A stretch of 16,158 nt of DNA from Coriobacteriales bacterium (GTDB lineage: Bacteria > Actinomycetota > Coriobacteriia > Coriobacteriales > UBA8131), in NCBI GenBank assembly GCA_031286975.1, contig JAITTM010000208.1, forward strand, positions 1 to 16,158, written 5' to 3'. The notes below the pieces were generated by a model. The model was not told where the DNA came from and did not search any database. It worked only from the letters and a program-made list of their open reading frames with translations. The position numbers were made by a program, and so were the translations under genes. Positions 1 to 6,967 of the stretch are shown here, piece by piece (position 1 is the first letter of the stretch; each line of letters starts with the position of its first letter).

Positions 1-48
1 CAACTGTTTACAAACACCCCCCGGCCCCATCGGTCCCCCCCCCGTTCC

Positions 49-170
49 CATCTGTCCCCCGTCCCCATCTGTCCCCAACTGTCCCGATGAGAGATGTTGT
101 CAAAATCGTACCGTCCCCAAGTGTCACCCAAGTGTCATCCCCAAGTGTCACCCCGTCCCCAAGTGTCACC
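49..170. repeat. REP-like intergenic repeat cluster
   Basis: Two short motif families recur in C-rich DNA downstream of glpK. CATCTGTCCCC occurs at 49-59 and 66-76, followed by a relative, AACTGTCCC, at 77-85. AAGTGTCA occurs four times, at 119-126, 130-137, 143-150 and 161-168, mostly flanked by CCCC and CACC; the motif GTCCCCAAGTGTCACC appears twice. Bases 1-48 are C-rich without a clear gene. Similar G-rich/C-rich palindromic-unit repeats are familiar as intergenic REP elements in many bacteria, but no RAYT transposase is seen here, so the REP label is an inference from pattern. Confidence 0.55.
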
Positions 171-182
171 ATTTCAAGTAGT

Positions 183-214
183 AAAATATGACAAAGAACT
201 GCCCTCCGTCATAT
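183..214 (-). terminator. Possible terminator after glpK
   Basis: On the minus strand, 14 bases after the glpK stop codon, ATATGAC (208-214) can pair with GTCATAT (186-192) across a 15-base loop and is followed by TTT at 183-185. The seven-pair stem is AT-rich and the loop is long, so this is a weak intrinsic terminator candidate. It is the only hairpin I found at the end of the glycerol operon. Confidence 0.3.
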
Positions 215-228
215 CTATTGAGTCCCGA

Positions 229-1746
229 TCATAATGTTTCTTTGCCTCGGGGTTGATGTCGTGTGCGGGCGACGGCCTGCGCCCAGCCTTCGAGCAACGC
301 CTGGCAGTTGGTGGGCGTGCGGGTGGGGGAGAAGAGCTGGTCTTTGCTGCGCAGGGCGCGCAGTTGCTCGGTATTCTCCCAGAAACCGGTTTGCAGACCT
401 GCCAGATAGGCGGCTCCCAGGGCGGTGGTCTCGATACTCAGGGGGCGCGCGAGGGGAATCTGCAGGATGTCGCTTTGGAACTGCATGAGGAAGTTGTTGC
501 TGCTGGCACCGCCGTCAACGTTGAGGCTGCTAAGCTGGGTGCCGGCATCCTCTTGCATGGCGGCCACGAGGTCGTAGGTCTGGTAGGCCAGCGATTCCAG
601 GGCGGCGCGCACGATGTGCTCCTTGCGGGCACCGCGGGTGAGGCCCAAAATGGCGCCGCGGGCGTTGGCGTCCCAGTGTGGCGCGCCCAGGCCGGTAAAG
701 GCGGGCACTACGTAGACACCGGCCGTGTTGGGCACAGCGTTGGCCATGGTCTCGCTTTGCGCCGCCGTGCGGATAAGACCCAGATCGTCGCGAAGCCACT
801 GGATGAGGGCGCCCGCCACAAAGACGCTGCCCTCAAGCGCGTACTCGGTGCGAGCGGTGTCGGGGGCAGAGGCGGCGATGGTGGTGACGAGCTGGTGCGA
901 GCTGCTGTGCGCCTCGGTGCCCGTGTGCATGAGCAAAAAACAGCCAGTGCCGTAGGTGTTCTTGGCCTGCCCCGCCGCAAAGCAGCATTGACCAAACAAG
1001 GCGGCTTGCTGGTCGCCCGCGATGCCACTTAAGGGGATACCCGCGGGCACTCCCGAGTGAGCCGTCACGCCAAAGTGACTCGACGAGGGGCGCACCTCGG
1101 GCAAAAGCGATGCGGGGATGTCAAAGAGTTCCAGCAGCCAAGGATCCCACGCGCCCTCGTGGATGTTGTAGAGCATGGTGCGGCTGGCGTTGGTGACATC
1201 GGTGGCGTGCACGGCGCCGCGCGTGAGCGACCACGTGAGCCAGCTGTCCACGGTGCCAAAGGCGAGCTGTCCCGCCTCAGCCCTGGCGCGAGCGCCCTTA
1301 ACGTTGTTGAGTAGCCATTGGATCTTGCTTGCGGAGAAGTACGCGTCGGCAATGAGCCCGGTTTTCTCGCGAATGATGGTAAGGGTCTTTTTGTTTTGGG
1401 CGAGCTGCTCGATGAGAGGGGCGGTACGGCGACATTGCCAGACAATGGCGTTGGCGATGGGTGCACCGGTGAGGCGATCCCAGATGATGGTGGTCTCGCG
1501 CTGATTGGTGATGCCGATGCTGTCGATCTGCGAGGGTTCGACCTTGTGCGAGACCATGAGCTCGGTGAGGGCGGCCAGCTGCGACGAGAGGATCTCTTGC
1601 GGGTCGTGCTCGACCCAGCCGGGTTGGGGGTAGTGCTGCGTGAAGGGGTTTTGCACGGTGCCACGCACGCGGCCTTTGCGGTCGACGAGGATGGCGCGCG
1701 ATGAGGTGGTGCCCTGGTCGAGCGCTATGACGAATTTTTCGGGCAT
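229..1746 (-). CDS. glpK: Glycerol kinase
   Basis: This enzyme phosphorylates glycerol with ATP to sn-glycerol-3-phosphate in the cytoplasm. The 505-residue protein is full length for the family (about 500). It belongs to the FGGY/actin-like ATPase fold: the N-terminal phosphate loop is ALDQGTTSSR (Asp10), the glycerol contacts fall in ITNQRET (Arg83, Glu84), and GIAGDQQAALFGQ carries the catalytic-base Asp245. A C-terminal adenosine site is seen in NVDGGASSNN. The start is fixed by a strong ribosome site (AGGAGG, complement of 1756-1761) that lies inside the end of the lipase gene. Only one base separates the lipase stop from the glpK ATG, so translation is probably coupled. It is the last gene of the operon and supplies the substrate for the dehydrogenase encoded by the first gene. 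Confidence 0.97.
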   Translation of the reverse strand: MPEKFVIALDQGTTSSRAILVDRKGRVRGTVQNPFTQHYPQPGWVEHDPQEILSSQLAALTELMVSHKVEPSQIDSIGITNQRETTIIWDRLTGAPIANAIVWQCRRTAPLIEQLAQNKKTLTIIREKTGLIADAYFSASKIQWLLNNVKGARARAEAGQLAFGTVDSWLTWSLTRGAVHATDVTNASRTMLYNIHEGAWDPWLLELFDIPASLLPEVRPSSSHFGVTAHSGVPAGIPLSGIAGDQQAALFGQCCFAAGQAKNTYGTGCFLLMHTGTEAHSSSHQLVTTIAASAPDTARTEYALEGSVFVAGALIQWLRDDLGLIRTAAQSETMANAVPNTAGVYVVPAFTGLGAPHWDANARGAILGLTRGARKEHIVRAALESLAYQTYDLVAAMQEDAGTQLSSLNVDGGASSNNFLMQFQSDILQIPLARPLSIETTALGAAYLAGLQTGFWENTEQLRALRSKDQLFSPTRTPTNCQALLEGWAQAVARTRHQPRGKETL

Positions 1747-1747
1747 G

Positions 1748-2899
1748 TCAAAGGACCTCCTGTAGCCAATCGCGAATGTCGTTAAAGACTTGCTGGTGCT
1801 TGGTTTCGAGCAGGATCTCGTGGCGCATGGCAGGGTAGAGTTTGACGGTCAGCTTGCTGTGCCCAACGGCGCGCAGTTGGTTGGCTGCCCGTTGCACGCC
1901 TGTGCCTTTGGCGCCCACCAGGTCGTCCGCACCGGCGATGAAGAGCAGCGGCAGGTTTATGGGGATGGCGCGAGCGCATTGATTGGTGACCACCTCGGCC
2001 ATCAACGCGGTGAGAGCGGCATAACCACCTGTTGAGAACATGAAACCGCAGGCAGGATCCTCGATGTAGGCATCGACGTTGGCCTCGTCATAGCTCAGCC
2101 AATCGAGCGGGGTGCGCGCCTTGGGGTAGGCCTTGGCATAGCCGCCCACCCCCATGCTATCCACAAAGGTGCTGCGATGGGTCTCGCCGTGGAGCATACC
2201 GAGCAAAACCGCGAGTGCGTGGCCTGCCCTGCTCAGAGCGAGCGGCTGCTGGCCCGTGCCACAGACGATGGCGGCGGCAAGACCCTTGCCATGCCATGCG
2301 GCGTAACAGCGGACGATGAAGCTGCCCATCGAATGGCCAAAGAGGATGTAGGGGGTTTGAGTGGGGTAGCGCGCGGCAATCAGGTCGTGCAGCTGGCGGA
2401 CATCCGCGATGAGGATGTCCTTGCCGGTTTTGGCGGGCAGGTGACCCCAGTCGCTGGTGTTGCCAACGCTCTTGCCGTGGCCCAGATGGTCGTTGCCGCA
2501 GACCACAAAGCCGTTCTGTGCGAGAAACCGCGCGAAAGGGCGGTAGCGCTCGATGTGCTCGGCCATGCCGTGGGCGATCTGCACGATGCCGCAGGGCACT
2601 GCCGACGAGGTGGCGGTTGCGGCGATGGGCGTGGTGGTCGCGGTTGCGATTGCGTCGGCGGGAGCGGCGATGGGCGTGGCTGCGGTTGCGGCTGCGTCGG
2701 CGGCTGCGGTTGCGTCGGCGGCTGCGGCGATGGGCGTGGCGGCGGCTGCGGCTGCGGCGCTACCCGCGACCACCGCAGCAACCGCGGCGGGCTCCCAGAG
2801 CAGCGCGCGGATCTGCGTCGTGCCATCGTGGGAGAGGTAGCCGAGTTCGGTTTCCGTTGCGGCGGCTGGAGTTGGGGGCGAGGATGCGGCTTGGGTCAT
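1748..2899 (-). CDS. Monoacylglycerol-lipase-like alpha/beta hydrolase
   Basis: This is a serine hydrolase of the alpha/beta fold (Hydrolase_4 / serine aminopeptidase S33 group, which includes monoacylglycerol lipases). Visible motifs are the oxyanion HG in IAHGMAEH (109-116), the GNDHLGHGKS segment (135-144), the nucleophile elbow GHSMGS (Ser190), an acid residue in GADD (Asp325 or 326) and the catalytic His360 in MRHE. The start MTQAASS is chosen because AAAGGA stands 7 bases upstream (complement of 2907-2912); an in-frame start 40 codons further up lacks family-like sequence. Residues 38-100 are an Ala-rich repeat between the first strand (RALLWEP) and CGIVQIAHG, where relatives have only a short turn. 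No signal peptide is obvious, so it is probably cytoplasmic. Its place before glpK suggests release of glycerol from monoglycerides. The substrate is an inference. Confidence 0.88.
   Translation of the reverse strand: MTQAASSPPTPAAATETELGYLSHDGTTQIRALLWEPAAVAAVVAGSAAAAAAATPIAAAADATAAADAAATAATPIAAPADAIATATTTPIAATATSSAVPCGIVQIAHGMAEHIERYRPFARFLAQNGFVVCGNDHLGHGKSVGNTSDWGHLPAKTGKDILIADVRQLHDLIAARYPTQTPYILFGHSMGSFIVRCYAAWHGKGLAAAIVCGTGQQPLALSRAGHALAVLLGMLHGETHRSTFVDSMGVGGYAKAYPKARTPLDWLSYDEANVDAYIEDPACGFMFSTGGYAALTALMAEVVTNQCARAIPINLPLLFIAGADDLVGAKGTGVQRAANQLRAVGHSKLTVKLYPAMRHEILLETKHQQVFNDIRDWLQEVL
2600..2788 (-). repeat. In-frame Ala-rich repeat in the hydrolase
   Basis: The DNA consists of short GC-rich repeats that keep the reading frame. 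A 16-base unit, GCGGCGATGGGCGTGG, recurs starting at 2619, 2664 and 2724 (steps of 45 and 60 bases, both multiples of 15). In the protein it gives three TPIA(A) blocks within an almost pure Ala/Thr/Asp stretch (residues 38-100). It looks like slippage-driven expansion of a surface loop. Confidence 0.8.
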
Positions 2900-2963
2900 G
2901 AGGCAGTCCTTTCTGTGCGGGTCACCGAGTGCGAGATCATAAGCGGGGGAGAAAAGCGTGCAT

Positions 2964-3368
2964 TCATCGAGTGTCCCTTCGCAAGCTCCAGTAATCCTTC
3001 TGTAGGGTCTTGGTGGCAAGCAGACTCACGCCGGTGCCGTCCACATCTGCAAGCAGCACAGCTCCCGCCTTGATGGGGGTCTTGAGCGCAAGCGCGCGAA
3101 TGGCGGAGAGCACCGCGGGGATGCGCTCCTTGGGCACGGGGCTGGCGGTTTTGACGCTCAGGGGTTCCCGCGACCCTTCGATGCAAACCACGGCGCAAAT
3201 CATGCGCCTGGGGGCGACCGACTCCTCCTCGGCATAGCTCTTGCCCTGGGCGCACAGATAGCCGCTCAGCTCCTCAAGCTCGCCTTTCTCGTTCACGGCA
3301 GCCTCAAGCTCGCAGCCTAAAGGGCAGCAGATGCAGGTGAAATTCTTGAACTCAGTGGCAAGTTGCAT
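2964..3368 (-). CDS. DUF1667 Fe-S protein of glycerol operons
   Basis: A 134-residue DUF1667 protein. Its N-terminus has CICCPLGCELE, giving Cys12, Cys15 and Cys19, with Cys39 in GYLCAQGKSYA. The CX2CX3C...C spacing resembles the [4Fe-4S] motif of molybdopterin oxidoreductases, so a cluster is likely, though not proven. The rest (PRRMICAVV, residues 53-61, and a C-terminal alpha/beta part) matches the usual family plan. DUF1667 genes are commonly found right after a GlpA-type dehydrogenase and an FAD/NAD(P) oxidoreductase, and that is the case here: its ATG lies 3 bases after the stop codon of the fused dehydrogenase. It probably acts as a small electron-transfer or assembly subunit of that enzyme. 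The ribosome site (GGGTGG) is modest, which fits coupling to the upstream gene. Confidence 0.85.
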   Translation of the reverse strand: MQLATEFKNFTCICCPLGCELEAAVNEKGELEELSGYLCAQGKSYAEEESVAPRRMICAVVCIEGSREPLSVKTASPVPKERIPAVLSAIRALALKTPIKAGAVLLADVDGTGVSLLATKTLQKDYWSLRRDTR

Positions 3369-3371
3369 GCG

Positions 3372-6300
3372 TCACCCACCCTGTTCAATGCGGAGGCGCA
3401 GGGAGGTAAAGCCCTGCAGATCGCTGCCGCGCAGCTTGATCTGGATCATCTCAGCTGGAATCGCGACCTTGCTGCGCATGGTCTTAATGGGAAGAAAACC
3501 GGGTGCCGTGTTGCTGCTGCCCTCAAGCGTGAAGCGCGGGCGCTTAACGCTGCGCGTGACCCTGAAGCTGAGAGTGATGCTCTGCTCGGGTGGGGTCTGC
3601 GGGTCAATGCGCTGCGGCACGATGAAGCGGATGCCGTCGCTGGGCAAAACGGGAAGCGGGACGAGCGGCACCTGAAGGTTGGCGGGGCAGGGGGACGGGG
3701 CAACCGTCTTGGCAGGGGGGCGGTTGTCCCGTCCCCCTGCCCCAGGGATCAGGGCGAGCGGCGGTTGAGGGAGCCCGTCCTTCTCCGCAGCATAACGCGC
3801 CGCGGCAGCACCGGCGACGTCGCCCTCGGCGGATGCGTGATCAACCAGGTCGTGCACCTGCAAGGCGTTGCCGCAGCTAAAGATGCCCGGCACGTTTGTG
3901 GCGAGGAAGTTGTCGACCTGCGGGCCCCCACTTGCGGCATCAAGCGTCACGCCGGCTGTCTTGGCCACCTCGTTCTCGGGCAGCAGGCCCACCGAGAGCA
4001 GCAGGGTGTCGCAGGCCACACGCCGCTCAGTGTGCGGGATGGGGGCGAGTGTGAGCGGGTCGACCTGCGACACATAGACGGCCTCAAGCCGCGTGGCGCC
4101 CTCAAGCCGTGTTACCGTGTGGCTCAGGTGCAGGGGGATGTTGTAGTCATTGAGGCATTGCACGATGTTGCGGCGCAGGCCGGACGGCTGCGGCATCAGC
4201 TCATAGACGCCCAGCACCTGCGCGCCCTGAAACACCAAGCGTCGCGCCATGATGAGCCCGATGTCACCCGAGCCCAAAATGAGCACGCGTCTGCCGGGCA
4301 GGCAGCCTTGCAGATTGATGAAGTTCTGCGCGCTTCCCGCAGAGAAGACCCCGGATGGCCTGCTTCCCGCCATGCCCAAGGCTCCCTGCCCTCGCTCGCG
4401 CGAGCCCGTTGCGAGCACCACTGCGCGCGCGCGCAGTGTCAACAAGCCGGAACCGTTGACGGCGGTGAGCCTGTGGCAGCCACCAGGGTCTGTTCCAGCA
4501 GAGACAGCGGGGTCAAGCGAGAGTACCGTGGTGCTGCTTTGCACCGATATGTCCAAGGCCTCCAGCGCGTCGAGCTCCTGTTGCGCGTATTCAGGGCCGG
4601 TGAGCTCGATCTTGAAGCGGTGGAGGCCAAAGCCGTTGTGGACGCACTGCTTGAGTATGCCGCCAGGGCGCTCCTCGCGGTCGACCAGCAACACGCGCCC
4701 GGCACCAGCTTGCCGCGCCGCGGTTGCGGCAGCGATGCCCGCTGCGCCGCCGCCCACCACCACGACGTCATAGGGGCGCGCGCTCTTGCTTAACGGTAGC
4801 GGCGACATGGGCGATGCAATGCCCGCCTTTGCGTTGCATCCGCTTGCTGCTTGCAGCCTGCGGGCGTACTCGGGGTTCGAGTCTGCCAAAACGCGTGATC
4901 CGGGCAGGCGTTTGTCCAGCTCATGGGGGAGCAGACCGGCCTGCTCAGCGATGCTGCGCACCAGCTCCGGCAGGCAGAAGCCCGCGTGACAGCGACCCAT
5001 CATGGCACCCGTGCGCCACTTGATCGCATCGAGTGAGTGCACGGGCAGCACGCCGCGCAGCTCCTGTAGCACCTCGGCCTCGGTTACGTTGCAGCAGCGG
5101 CACAGCACGTGGCCAAAGCGCCGGTCCGCAGCGATTGCGGCGGCGCGTTGCTCATCGCTCATCTGGGAGAAGCGCGGCGCGCCCGCCCGCGCTCGCACGG
5201 GGTTGAAGCCCGCGCGCTCGCCCGCGCCCAACACCTTGGCAAGCTGCGAGGCGATGGCGACTGCCACGGCGGGTGCCGCCGTGAGCCCGGGCGACTCAAA
5301 GCAGGCGATGTTGTAAAAACCGGGTACATCCCGGGCTTCTCCTATGACAAAATCGCCGGAGCTGCCTCGTGCTCGCAAGCCGGCAAAGTTGCTGATGACC
5401 CCCCGTGTATCCGCGGCAGGCCAGGTCTTGCGCGCCGCCTCGACGATGAAGTCGAGGCCGTCTTTGCTGGTGGAATAATCGCGCTTATCCTCCTGCGGCA
5501 CCGCATTGGGTCCCACCATGAGGTTGCCGTGCACGGTGGGCGTTATCAGCACGCCCTTGCCCAGAGTGCCAGGAGCCTTAAACATCGTGTGGCTAAAGGT
5601 GTTGCCATAGGGCGTGTCATACACGAGGTATTCGCCGCGCACGGGAGTGAGATCAAGTGTCTGTGCGGAGAGAAGATTGTTGATGGTATCGGCAAAGAGA
5701 CCCGCCGCGTTGACGATCGCCCGGGCACCATACTGCGAGCCGCTGGTTGTGGTCGCGACAAAGTGGCTGCCGCCGTGGCAGGCTGCTTGAGCGTCGCTGC
5801 AGTCGTCGTTGCAGTGTGCGCCCGTGCCATGGCTGCCGCCGTGGTTGCCGCTTGAGCTGCCGTGGTTGCCGGAGTCATCGCAGTTGTCGCTGGAGCCGCC
5901 ACGGGCACCGTAACGCTTTAGGCCGCAGACCTGCTCGCCAAAGAGGAACGCCACGCCATTCTCCGCAGCGTTTTCTGCTGCTGCAAAGGCGACGCCATAG
6001 GGGTCGCAGATGGCTCCCGTTGGTGCGAGCAGGGCACCCAGCGCTGTGGGGGAGACAGCGGGCTCCAGCGCGCGCAACTCCGCTGCCGTGAGCAGGCGCG
6101 TGCCCTCGACACCATTTGCGGCAGCGTGCGCGGCCAGCTCGTCCAAAGCCGCGAGTTCGCTGGTGGTAAAGGCCACGACCAGCGAGCCATTGTTGCGGTA
6201 GGCAAAGCCCAGCTCCTCCGCCCAGGTGGGATAAAGCTTTGACCCCGCCACGTTGTAGTGCGCCTTGAGTGAGCCCGGCATCGGATCAAAACCCGCATGC

Positions 6301-6464
6301 ACGATGCCCGAGTTAGCGCGCGTCGCTCCGCAGGCGATGTCGTTGCCTGCCTCAAGCACCGCGCAGCGCAGGTCAAAACGCGCAAGTTCGCGCGCCGTGC
6401 AGCAACCCGCCACACCGGCGCCGATGATCAGCACATCAAAGTCCTGCGTTCCGAATTCCGTCAT
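3372..6464 (-). CDS. Fused FAD glycerol-3-phosphate dehydrogenase / NAD(P)-type oxidoreductase
   Basis: A 1030-residue fusion of two flavoproteins that are usually separate genes. Residues 8-430 are a DAO/GlpA-type dehydrogenase: FAD motif [11 protein letters not shown] (12-22), [13 protein letters not shown] (46-58) and the C-terminal SPGLTAAPA (391-399). Residues 451-510 are a BFD-like [2Fe-2S] domain with Cys455, Cys457, Cys492 and Cys497 (CxC and CxxxxC). Residues 565-900 are a pyridine-nucleotide-disulfide type oxidoreductase: first dinucleotide motif [13 protein letters not shown] (569-581), [10 protein letters not shown] (606-615), second motif [10 protein letters not shown] (728-737) and the FAD-closing IFSCGNALQ (861-869). 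Residues 930-1030 form the beta-rich tail of that family. The start at 6464 gives the canonical N-terminus; an in-frame start at 6779 would add 105 residues made of translated tandem repeat and is rejected. A GGGGGAG ribosome site sits 12 bases upstream. Two insertions (187-235 and 908-927) are described separately. It oxidises glycerol-3-phosphate to dihydroxyacetone phosphate; the final electron acceptor is unknown. No membrane segment is seen. Confidence 0.92.
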   Translation of the reverse strand: MTEFGTQDFDVLIIGAGVAGCCTARELARFDLRCAVLEAGNDIACGATRANSGIVHAGFDPMPGSLKAHYNVAGSKLYPTWAEELGFAYRNNGSLVVAFTTSELAALDELAAHAAANGVEGTRLLTAAELRALEPAVSPTALGALLAPTGAICDPYGVAFAAAENAAENGVAFLFGEQVCGLKRYGARGGSSDNCDDSGNHGSSSGNHGGSHGTGAHCNDDCSDAQAACHGGSHFVATTTSGSQYGARAIVNAAGLFADTINNLLSAQTLDLTPVRGEYLVYDTPYGNTFSHTMFKAPGTLGKGVLITPTVHGNLMVGPNAVPQEDKRDYSTSKDGLDFIVEAARKTWPAADTRGVISNFAGLRARGSSGDFVIGEARDVPGFYNIACFESPGLTAAPAVAVAIASQLAKVLGAGERAGFNPVRARAGAPRFSQMSDEQRAAAIAADRRFGHVLCRCCNVTEAEVLQELRGVLPVHSLDAIKWRTGAMMGRCHAGFCLPELVRSIAEQAGLLPHELDKRLPGSRVLADSNPEYARRLQAASGCNAKAGIASPMSPLPLSKSARPYDVVVVGGGAAGIAAATAARQAGAGRVLLVDREERPGGILKQCVHNGFGLHRFKIELTGPEYAQQELDALEALDISVQSSTTVLSLDPAVSAGTDPGGCHRLTAVNGSGLLTLRARAVVLATGSRERGQGALGMAGSRPSGVFSAGSAQNFINLQGCLPGRRVLILGSGDIGLIMARRLVFQGAQVLGVYELMPQPSGLRRNIVQCLNDYNIPLHLSHTVTRLEGATRLEAVYVSQVDPLTLAPIPHTERRVACDTLLLSVGLLPENEVAKTAGVTLDAASGGPQVDNFLATNVPGIFSCGNALQVHDLVDHASAEGDVAGAAAARYAAEKDGLPQPPLALIPGAGGRDNRPPAKTVAPSPCPANLQVPLVPLPVLPSDGIRFIVPQRIDPQTPPEQSITLSFRVTRSVKRPRFTLEGSSNTAPGFLPIKTMRSKVAIPAEMIQIKLRGSDLQGFTSLRLRIEQGG
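3684..3743. repeat. 60-bp palindrome inserted in the oxidoreductase gene
   Basis: A near-perfect inverted repeat lies inside the coding sequence. The 23-base arms are 3684-3706 and 3721-3743, separated by a 14-base loop. Twenty-two pairs are Watson-Crick and one is G-T (3700 with 3727). The arms are G-rich/C-rich (GGGGCAGGGGGACGGGGC...). It encodes residues 908-927, a Gly/Pro/Arg linker between the catalytic part and the beta-rich tail, and it is a multiple of three bases long. Composition and form suggest a REP-like element that settled in frame. Confidence 0.8.
5760..5906 (-). repeat. Gly/Ser/His/Asp-rich insert in the dehydrogenase
   Basis: This stretch codes for residues 187-235 of the fused protein: a flexible run built from SGNHG, GGSHG and [12 protein letters not shown] blocks, with several His, Cys and Asp residues. 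The DNA repeats GCCGTGGTTGCCG (about 5842 and 5862). It interrupts the substrate-cap domain between [12 protein letters not shown] and [10 protein letters not shown], where ordinary GlpA proteins have a tight beta hairpin. Metal binding by the His/Cys/Asp residues is possible but only a guess. Confidence 0.75.
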
Positions 6465-6561
6465 GTGAACAGCATACTCCCCCAAACCGCTGTGCAACAG
6501 GCTACTAAGCGCACGGCACTCACAAATTTTTCTGATTAGGCCGGGATGGGGGTGCAGCGCG

Positions 6562-6750
6562 GTGCGGCGTGCGAAAGCAGCGGGTGTGGTGCGGCGTGCG
6601 AAAGCAGCGGGTGTGGTGCGGCGTGCGGAGGCAGCGGGCGCAGTGCGGCGTGCGAAAGCAGCGGGTGTGGTGCGGCGTGCGAAAGCAGCGGGTGTGGTGC
6701 GGCGTGCGGAAGCAGCGGGTGTGGTGCGGCGTGCGGAAGCAGCGGGCGCG
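6562..6750. repeat. 27-bp tandem repeat, seven copies
   Basis: Seven head-to-tail copies of a 27-bp unit beginning GTGCGGCGTGCGAAAGCAGC, at 6562, 6589, 6616, 6643, 6670, 6697 and 6724. Copies differ only at a few positions (AAA/GGA/GAA in the middle, GTGTG/GCGCA/GCGCG at the end). The array has no stop codon in several frames on both strands. It therefore extends the dehydrogenase reading frame upstream and creates artificial plus-strand frames of Cys/Ala/Gly/Ser repeats. There are no unique spacers, so it is a minisatellite and not a CRISPR array. Confidence 0.9.
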
Positions 6751-6773
6751 GAGAGCTGGCGACAGGAAAGAAA

Positions 6774-6792
6774 CAACAAAATGTTTTTGTTG
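6774..6792. promoter_or_regulatory. 8-bp inverted repeat near the AT-rich junction
   Basis: CAACAAAA (6774-6781) and TTTTGTTG (6785-6792) form perfect 8-base arms around a 3-base centre. The site lies just past the tandem array, where composition shifts to AT-rich, about 175 bases before the SUKH gene. It could be a protein-binding site or a relic of the junction. Nothing else supports a role. Confidence 0.3.
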
Positions 6793-6967
6793 GAAACAAC
6801 AGCGGCATCCCCCTGCTAAACTACCTCATAGGATTTCAACCAACAAAGTTTGTTTTTACCAGCCCATTCAAATTCAACGCACCGCAGGTTTCAGGGGGCA
6901 TTTTCGCAAACCCGGTTTTCAGCAGTTTTGGTAGGAATTAGATAATGAACCCCAACAGGAGGAAACT

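Larger units (their letters stand above)
6465..6967. other. Divergent intergenic region with tandem repeat
   Basis: A 503-bp region between the minus-strand glycerol operon and the plus-strand SUKH gene. Bases 6465-6545 should hold the promoter and leader of the glycerol operon, but I see no convincing -35/-10 pair. Bases 6562-6750 are a 27-bp tandem array (separate entry). From about 6765 to 6967 the DNA turns sharply AT-rich and leads into the SUKH gene. TAGATAAT at 6939-6946 is a possible -10, but it lies too close to the ribosome site to be persuasive. Confidence 0.6.

Noticed and set aside
2900..3019. Upstream extension of the hydrolase by 40 residues
   Set aside because: No ribosome site for the earlier start and it overlaps the DUF1667 coding end; the start at 2899 has a well-placed AAAGGA.
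3363..4793. Long plus-strand frame of 476 residues
   Set aside because: It is antisense to the oxidoreductase, whose motifs and conserved cysteines are clear; GC-rich DNA leaves such frames open by chance.
6562..6750. CRISPR array
   Set aside because: The 27-bp units are directly adjacent with no unique spacers and no cas genes are near, so it is a tandem repeat.
6465..6779. N-terminal extension of the dehydrogenase by 105 residues
   Set aside because: The extension is mostly translated minisatellite; the canonical flavoprotein N-terminus begins at 6464.
6546..6941. Plus-strand Cys-rich repeat protein (131 residues)
   Set aside because: No ribosome site, coding potential comes only from the minisatellite, and its downstream part has no recognisable domain.
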